20,563 nucleotides of DNA from Bacilli bacterium. Its GTDB lineage: Bacteria; Bacillota; Bacilli; Tumebacillales; JAQBPP01. Positions 16,024 to 20,563 of the stretch are shown in pieces; positions within the stretch are counted from its first letter, which is position 1; each line of letters opens with the position of its first letter. The stretch spans positions 1 through 20,563 of the forward strand of contig JAQBPP010000339.1 in NCBI GenBank assembly GCA_028287455.1. The letters are read 5' to 3'. The position numbers were made by a program, and so were the translations under genes. The notes under the pieces are model-generated. The model did not search any database. It was not told the DNA's origin and worked only from the letters and a program-made list of their open reading frames with translations.

Positions 16024-16052
16024 ATATATGCATGAATACGTTATAATCAAAA

Positions 16053-16244
16053 TTAGATAGCTCGCTTGATCTTGCCTGCTTTGAGACAACGAGTGCAGAC
16101 GTTTACGCGACGGACAGTTCCATTCACGTTCGCGCGAATTCGCTGTATATTAGGTAACCAACGGCGTTTTGTCTCAACCTCTGAGTGGGAGACTGAATTT
16201 CCGGTTTTAGGTTCTTTGCCACAAACCTCACAACGTTTTGCCAT
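16053..16244 (-). CDS. rpmB: 50S ribosomal protein L28, four-cysteine (zinc ribbon) form
   Basis: A 63-residue L28 of the large ribosomal subunit. It begins MAKRCEVCGKEPKTGN, contains RRWLPNIQRIR, and ends NVCTRCLKAGKIKRAI. The CxxC pairs (CEVC and CTRC) form the zinc-binding version, whereas the B. subtilis L28 I recall lacks them. ATG is preceded by GGGAGGT. It is the only reverse-strand gene here, transcribed from its own promoter and ended by its own terminator, an orientation conserved in Bacillales between spoVM and yloU. Confidence 0.97.
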   Translation of the reverse strand: MAKRCEVCGKEPKTGNSVSHSEVETKRRWLPNIQRIRANVNGTVRRVNVCTRCLKAGKIKRAI

Positions 16245-16289
16245 GATACTTGCACCTCCCTTGCTCAGTACAAAAAAAATTACTAGGAC

Positions 16290-16318
16290 ATCATACCATA
16301 TCGATCAAAACGGTGCAA
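16290..16318 (-). promoter_or_regulatory. Sigma-A promoter for rpmB
   Basis: Reading the reverse strand: TTGCAC (16318-16313), a 17-base spacer, TATGAT (16295-16290). Both boxes are close to consensus and the spacing is ideal. The start point would be near 16283, giving a leader of about 40 nt that includes a run of eight T residues and the GGGAGGT ribosome-binding site. Confidence 0.75.
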
Positions 16319-16333
16319 GGGTCGCACACGCGC

Positions 16334-16363
16334 TTGTTCTCTATCATCATCCTGTAGTACAAT
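16334..16363 (+). promoter_or_regulatory. Probable sigma-A promoter for yloU-fakA-recG
   Basis: TTGTTC (16334-16339), an 18-base spacer, TACAAT (16358-16363). It lies back to back with the rpmB promoter, the two -35 boxes being 15 bases apart, so both share one short control region. The leader to ATG 16406 is about 35 nt. Confidence 0.6.
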
Positions 16364-16405
16364 GATAATGCGTTATTGTGTCGAATTTGGATTGGAGGGT
16401 GTCGA

Positions 16406-16771
16406 ATGCCAAAAGAGATCACAACAGAACTAGGCAAGTTAACGATCTCCGAAGACGTGATCGCAACCGTTGCAGGCACTGCGGCAATGGATTGTTACGG
16501 ACTGGTCGGGATGGCCTCTCGCAAACAAGTCAAAGATACTGTAACTGAACTGTTGGGTCGTGAAAATCCGGGTCGTGGCGTTGAAGTCCACATGGAAAAT
16601 GAACAGGTGGTAGTTGATCTTTTTATCATAGTAAGTTATGGAGTTCGCATTTCTGAAGTAGCCCAAAATGTAATGGATAAAGTGAGATATACATTTGACA
16701 GCATGCTCGGCCTGACGGTGGATAAAGTCAACATCATTGTCCAGGGAGTCAGGGTGTTAGGGGATAAGTAA
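16406..16771 (+). CDS. yloU: Asp23/Gls24 family protein YloU
   Basis: A 121-residue Asp23/Gls24 family protein. Family members are linked to alkaline and envelope stress in Gram-positive bacteria; the exact role of YloU is unknown. It shows the family pattern LGKLTISEDVIATVAGTAAMDCYGLVG, VDLFIIVSYGVRISEVAQNV and a C-terminal DKVNIIVQGVRV. No signal peptide or membrane helix is present. The start is ATG 16406, five bases after GGAGGGT; an in-frame TTG at 16376 would add ten residues translated through the ribosome-binding site. It is paired with fakA 11 bases downstream, a conserved arrangement. Confidence 0.93.
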   Translation: MPKEITTELGKLTISEDVIATVAGTAAMDCYGLVGMASRKQVKDTVTELLGRENPGRGVEVHMENEQVVVDLFIIVSYGVRISEVAQNVMDKVRYTFDSMLGLTVDKVNIIVQGVRVLGDK

Positions 16772-16782
16772 GGAGGGCTCAT

Positions 16783-18501
16783 ATGGAGCGGAATTTGCTG
16801 GATGGGGCTCTTTTTTTAAGAATGGTGGCATTAGGTCATAGGCGGCTCGAAGCCAACAAGGAAGCAGTCAACGCTTTGAATGTGTTTCCCGTACCGGATG
16901 GGGATACGGGCACAAATATGTCATTATCCTTGGGTGCGGGTGTGGAAGAATTAAAACGGGCAGCAGGCGAACCGCTCGGAAGAATGGCTGAATCTTTGTC
17001 CAAAGGGCTTTTGATGGGCGCTCGCGGGAACTCAGGGGTCATTCTATCTCAATTGATGCGAGGATTTGCGAAAACGGTTTCTAGGTTGGATGAAGTGGAT
17101 GGCAAAGGATTTGCGGAGGCGCTTCAGCAGGGTGTGCAAACGGCCTATCAGGCGGTTGTAAAACCAGTGGAAGGCACAATTCTAACGGTTGCCAAAGACG
17201 CAGCGCGCGGCGCAGCAGCACGGGCCAAGACCGGAAATGCGTCTCTTGTCGATGTGATGCAGGCTGCGCTGATCGAGGCGGAAGCATCGCTCGCTCGCAC
17301 TCCAGATATCCTGCCTGTCCTGAAACAGGCCAAAGTAGTGGATTCGGGCGGACAAGGGCTGGTATTTGTTTACCAAGGATTTTTGTCAGCTTTATCAAAT
17401 GCCGTTGCCGCAATGGAAACTAGTCTATCTTCAGCTGACAATTTTGATGCGCCAAGCTACCCTATTCCGCATGGAGCACCGGCGGCAGCTGTTTATGCGG
17501 CATCTATGCAGGAGCAGTTATCTCATGACGGTGAATTTGGGTATTGCACGGAGTTTATCGTGAGAGTTAAGCATCCCTCGACGGAGAATGAGATGGAGCA
17601 AAAGATGCGTCATGCGATGCTTGCGCATGGGGATTCGCTCTTGGTGGTGGCTGCTGACGATTTGGTCAAAGTTCATCTGCATAGTGACAATCCGGGGCGA
17701 GTGCTCGAAACCGCTCTCACGTTCGGCCCTTTGATCAAAATAAAAATAGATAATATGACAGAACAAAGCCATCATTTATCTACTAATTATGGCAATACCG
17801 GCAGTGAAGAGAGCATAAGCGAGTTGCCAGCGGAGCTGATTGCGCGATCGGTGGCAATGGTTGCGGTGGCTAGCGGGGATGGATTGCAGGAAATTTTTAC
17901 GAGTATCGGCGTGGCAACCGTGATTTCGGGCGGACAAACGCAGAACCCGAGCACTGAGGATCTGATGACTGCGGTAGAAGCAACCGGGGCAGCTCATGTG
18001 CTGCTTTTGCCCAATAATTCAAATATTGTGATGGCTGCCAATCAGGCCAGCGAACTTGCCCCTGGCAAGGTCACTGTGATTCCGACGTCTTCGATTCCGC
18101 AGGGATTATCTGCTGCGCTGGCGTTTGACCCTGAAGACAGCATTGAAGTCAATCGGATCCGCATGGAAGAAGCGATTAAACGCATCGGTTCTGCTCAGGT
18201 GACACGTGCCGTACGAACCACGCAATTTCAAGAGCATGACATCGCTCTTGGGGATTACCTTGGGTTAAGTGAAGGCAGCCTGGTTGCCGTAACTGCTGAT
18301 TTGTCCGACTGTCTGTCTCAATTATTTGATTCGATTCTGTCCGAAACCAGTGAAATCGTCACGTTATTCTACGGGGACGAACTGTCTGAAGCGGAGGCGG
18401 AAGGGCAAATCCGGACGGTGCAAGAACGCTTTCCAAGTTGTGAATTTGAGATGCATTACGGGGGACAACCCTTATATCCGTTTCTGATTTCTGTGGAGTG
18501 A
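16783..18501 (+). CDS. fakA: Fatty acid kinase subunit A (YloV, DAK2/DhaL-domain protein)
   Basis: A 572-residue protein of the YloV/FakA family, the ATP-binding subunit of fatty acid kinase. It phosphorylates fatty acids held by a FakB (DegV-family) partner so that exogenous fatty acids enter phospholipid synthesis. The N-terminal DhaL-like kinase domain has NVFPVPDGDTGTNM, with metal-binding aspartates near D39 and D41, and GARGNSGVILSQL. A middle domain contains GYCTEFIV and LVKVHLHSDNPG. The C-terminal part (LLPNNSNIVMAANQA ... FYGDELSE) is the usual FakA/DegV-like tail. The start follows AAGGAGGG. FakB is not in the window. In B. subtilis sdaAB-sdaAA follow; here recG begins nine bases after the stop. 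Confidence 0.94.
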   Translation: MERNLLDGALFLRMVALGHRRLEANKEAVNALNVFPVPDGDTGTNMSLSLGAGVEELKRAAGEPLGRMAESLSKGLLMGARGNSGVILSQLMRGFAKTVSRLDEVDGKGFAEALQQGVQTAYQAVVKPVEGTILTVAKDAARGAAARAKTGNASLVDVMQAALIEAEASLARTPDILPVLKQAKVVDSGGQGLVFVYQGFLSALSNAVAAMETSLSSADNFDAPSYPIPHGAPAAAVYAASMQEQLSHDGEFGYCTEFIVRVKHPSTENEMEQKMRHAMLAHGDSLLVVAADDLVKVHLHSDNPGRVLETALTFGPLIKIKIDNMTEQSHHLSTNYGNTGSEESISELPAELIARSVAMVAVASGDGLQEIFTSIGVATVISGGQTQNPSTEDLMTAVEATGAAHVLLLPNNSNIVMAANQASELAPGKVTVIPTSSIPQGLSAALAFDPEDSIEVNRIRMEEAIKRIGSAQVTRAVRTTQFQEHDIALGDYLGLSEGSLVAVTADLSDCLSQLFDSILSETSEIVTLFYGDELSEAEAEGQIRTVQERFPSCEFEMHYGGQPLYPFLISVE

Positions 18502-18510
18502 TCCGCGTAT

Positions 18511-20563
18511 ATGTTCGAGACTGAGAGCGTTCTGTTTAAGTCAGTTACCTTGTTGCCGGGCGTGGGGCCCTCTCGTGAGCGTGATTTGGCTCGCCTTGGA
18601 ATTTTCACGCTTTATGAGTTGTTGATGTATTTTCCTTTTCGATATGAAGATCGTACACACCGCGCACCGATCTTGCTTCAGGACGGGGAGCGTTTAACGC
18701 TGCGGGCCAAAGTATCGGGCACGCCCGTTTTACGTTACAAGGGCCGCAAGTCGACGTTAAGCGTGCCTTTTCTAACGGAGGAGAGTTTCCCGATTACAGC
18801 CGTCTGGTTTAACCAGTCGTTTCTCAAAGAGCAAATGCTCTTAGGCAGATCGGCTTATTTAACTGGCAAATACGATGGCAAAAGGCGAACCCTGACCGTG
18901 TCGCACTATGAACTGCACGTGGAGGAAACAGTTCACGCTGGCAGAATGGTGCCTATTTACGAGGTTAAGGGTGATTTGACGCCAAAAGTATTTCGCGCTT
19001 TAATTTCCGCTGCACTGAAGAAGTATGTGCATGAGTTTCCTGAGCTGCTGCCAGCCCGGATCACCGCACGCTTCAAACTGATTCCCTTCCAGGAAGCCCT
19101 CCAGGCCGTACATCTGCCCAAAAGTGAACAGGACATCCATCAATCGCGCAGACGGCTCATTTTTGAGGAGTTTTTTTTATTTCAGCTCCGGCTGCAGGCG
19201 TTTCGGCTGCTGCACCGAACAGAGCAGCCCGGCGTGGCTCATCCAGTTCGCGGCCAGGATTTGGAACAGTTTCTGCGCCTGCTGCCGTTTGAGTTAACTG
19301 GGGCTCAGAAGAAGGCTGCGCGCGAAGTGATTACCGAAATGCGATCACCTACTCCGATGAACCGGCTGCTGCAAGGGGATGTGGGTTCGGGGAAAACAGT
19401 GATCGCTTTTCTGGCGATTTATGCCGCCTATTGTTCTCAGCACCAAAGCGCCTTGCTCGTGCCAACGGAAATTCTGGCTGAACAGCATGCAGCAGCGGCG
19501 AAAAACATGCTAAAGCCACTGGGGATGGAAATCGCCCTATTAACCGGTTCGTCAACGGCCAAAGAGCGCGACAAAATCTTCAGCGGGCTCGAAGAGGGTA
19601 CCATCCATGCGGTAATCGGTACGCATGCGCTGCTGGAAAAAGGGGTCTCGTTTCATGCTCTTTCTTTAGTCATTACGGATGAACAACACCGGTTTGGCGT
19701 CTCTCAGCGCGGCTTGTTTCGGCAAAAGGGGTATCATCCAGATGTGCTGTTCTTATCGGCGACCCCGATTCCCCGCACGCTTGCGATGACGCTGTTTGGC
19801 GATATGGATGTTACGGTAATGGACGAATTGCCCGCGGGGCGTAAACCGATTGAGACTGTTTGGTTGTCGCCTGATCAGGAAGTGCAAGTGATTGAAGAAT
19901 TGCGCCGCGAGCTTGCCAAAGGTCGGCAAGCTTATGTAGTGGCCCCATTGATCGAAGAGTCGGATAAACTGGAAGATGTGACAGACGCCGAGAGTTTAGC
20001 AGTTCGCATTTCCGATTTGCTTGCGGGCTTTCGCGTTGGTTTGATGCATGGACGGCTGCGCTCACAGGACAAAGAGGAACTGATGCGGCAATTTTCCAGC
20101 GGTGAACTCCAGGCGCTGGTGGCAACTACCGTAATTGAGGTGGGTGTCGATGTCCCAAATGCCACGTTTATGGTCATTTACAACGCCGATCGGTTTGGCC
20201 TGGCCCAACTGCATCAATTGCGCGGTCGGGTTGGACGCGGTCAGCACGCCTCCAAATGCTTCTTGCTGGCATACGCTAAAACGGACAGCGGACGTGAACG
20301 AATGAAAGCGATGGTGTCCAGCCAAAATGGTTTTGTGCTCGCGGAGAAGGATTTAGAATTGCGTGGTCCAGGGGAGTTCTTTGGGCTAAAGCAAAGCGGT
20401 TTGCCTGAATTTAAAATTGGAAACATCGTTGAGGACGCGGCCATTATGCGTGCGGCACGGCAGACGGCGGCAAGTCTCGTTTCAGAAGACGATTTTTGGC
20501 TGCTGCCAGAATATCGCTCTCTGGTAGATTATCTGCGCAGTCAACAGGTTCTTTCGCAAAGGC
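18511..20563 (+). CDS. recG: ATP-dependent DNA helicase RecG (3' end cut by window)
   Basis: 684 residues of RecG, the branch-migrating helicase that regresses stalled replication forks and processes Holliday junctions. The frame is open from ATG 18511 to the window edge with no stop, so only a handful of C-terminal residues should be missing. An N-terminal wedge domain (LPGVGPSRERDLARLGI) is followed by Walker A GDVGSGKT (289-296), DEQH (390-393), SATPIPRTLAM, VVAPLIEESD, MHGR, ATTVIEVGVDVPNA, QLHQLRGRVGRG and the RecG-specific ELRGPGEFFGLKQSG. The GGAGTGAT overlapping the fakA stop is the likely ribosome-binding site. Confidence 0.96.
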   Translation, partial: MFETESVLFKSVTLLPGVGPSRERDLARLGIFTLYELLMYFPFRYEDRTHRAPILLQDGERLTLRAKVSGTPVLRYKGRKSTLSVPFLTEESFPITAVWFNQSFLKEQMLLGRSAYLTGKYDGKRRTLTVSHYELHVEETVHAGRMVPIYEVKGDLTPKVFRALISAALKKYVHEFPELLPARITARFKLIPFQEALQAVHLPKSEQDIHQSRRRLIFEEFFLFQLRLQAFRLLHRTEQPGVAHPVRGQDLEQFLRLLPFELTGAQKKAAREVITEMRSPTPMNRLLQGDVGSGKTVIAFLAIYAAYCSQHQSALLVPTEILAEQHAAAAKNMLKPLGMEIALLTGSSTAKERDKIFSGLEEGTIHAVIGTHALLEKGVSFHALSLVITDEQHRFGVSQRGLFRQKGYHPDVLFLSATPIPRTLAMTLFGDMDVTVMDELPAGRKPIETVWLSPDQEVQVIEELRRELAKGRQAYVVAPLIEESDKLEDVTDAESLAVRISDLLAGFRVGLMHGRLRSQDKEELMRQFSSGELQALVATTVIEVGVDVPNATFMVIYNADRFGLAQLHQLRGRVGRGQHASKCFLLAYAKTDSGRERMKAMVSSQNGFVLAEKDLELRGPGEFFGLKQSGLPEFKIGNIVEDAAIMRAARQTAASLVSEDDFWLLPEYRSLVDYLRSQQVLSQR

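Larger units (their letters stand above)
15701..16052. other. Gene-free convergent region between spoVM and rpmB
   Basis: This AT-rich stretch of about 350 bases holds two terminators facing each other (15829-15869 and 15981-16023) and no convincing gene. The first 128 bases form a long spoVM 3' untranslated region with a small GAAGT/ACTTC hairpin (15793-15804). The roughly 110 bases between the terminators show nothing recognisable. The pentamer-like block AAGTGTCTT recurs several times because it forms the stems of both terminators. Confidence 0.6.

Noticed and set aside
16262..16289. Possible Zur-like AT-rich box in the rpmB leader
   Set aside because: The T-run and flanks do not form a convincing dyad, so I could not support an operator.
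1..20563. CRISPR array, tRNA/rRNA genes, prophage, toxin-antitoxin or defence genes
   Set aside because: I looked for spaced direct repeats, cloverleaf-like segments, integrases and transposases and found none; the coding content is conserved core genes.

Overview
The window is a stretch of housekeeping chromosome from an endospore-forming member of the Bacillota, most likely order Bacillales. The gene order is almost that of the Bacillus subtilis yloB-to-recG segment: calcium ATPase, yicC/yloC, remA, gmk, rpoZ, coaBC, priA, def, fmt, rsmB, rlmN, prpC, prkC, rsgA, rpe, spoVM, rpmB (reverse strand), yloU, fakA/yloV, recG. A 26-codon spoVM shows that the organism sporulates. Base composition is balanced rather than AT-rich, and L28 is the four-cysteine form, so this is not B. 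subtilis itself. A more divergent family such as Alicyclobacillaceae is possible but only a guess.

Layout. 1-918 is the C-terminal part of a SERCA-like Ca2+ P-type ATPase, followed by a probable terminator and a sigma-A-type promoter (1048-1076). 1098-3120 is a yicC-remA-gmk-rpoZ operon ending in a clear terminator (3156-3183). 3283-6784 holds coaBC and priA, overlapping. 6785-7162 has no gene and is mostly filled by an imperfect palindrome of about 265 bp (6777-7041), the most unusual object here. 7163-15481 is a tightly packed run: def, fmt, rsmB, rlmN, prpC, prkC, rsgA, rpe. Next come a structured leader, the tiny spoVM (15620-15700, TTG start) and its terminator. These converge on rpmB and its own terminator on the reverse strand. 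rpmB diverges from yloU-fakA-recG, and recG runs off the right edge a few residues before its expected end.

How the genes fit together. Most serve translation and growth control: initiator formylation and deformylation (fmt, def), rRNA methylation (rsmB, rlmN), 30S maturation (rsgA), L28 (rpmB), RNA polymerase omega (rpoZ) and GMP kinase (gmk). The Ser/Thr phosphatase-kinase pair PrpC-PrkC senses peptidoglycan fragments and sits beside rsgA, a known PrkC substrate in B. subtilis. coaBC makes coenzyme A precursors, rpe belongs to the pentose phosphate pathway, fakA to fatty-acid incorporation, and priA and recG to fork restart. remA and spoVM link the region to biofilm and sporulation.

No undescribed multi-gene system (defence, toxin, phage, secretion) is visible. 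The points worth following are non-coding: the priA-def palindrome with its repeated 16-nt motif, the spoVM leader, and the matched convergent terminators.
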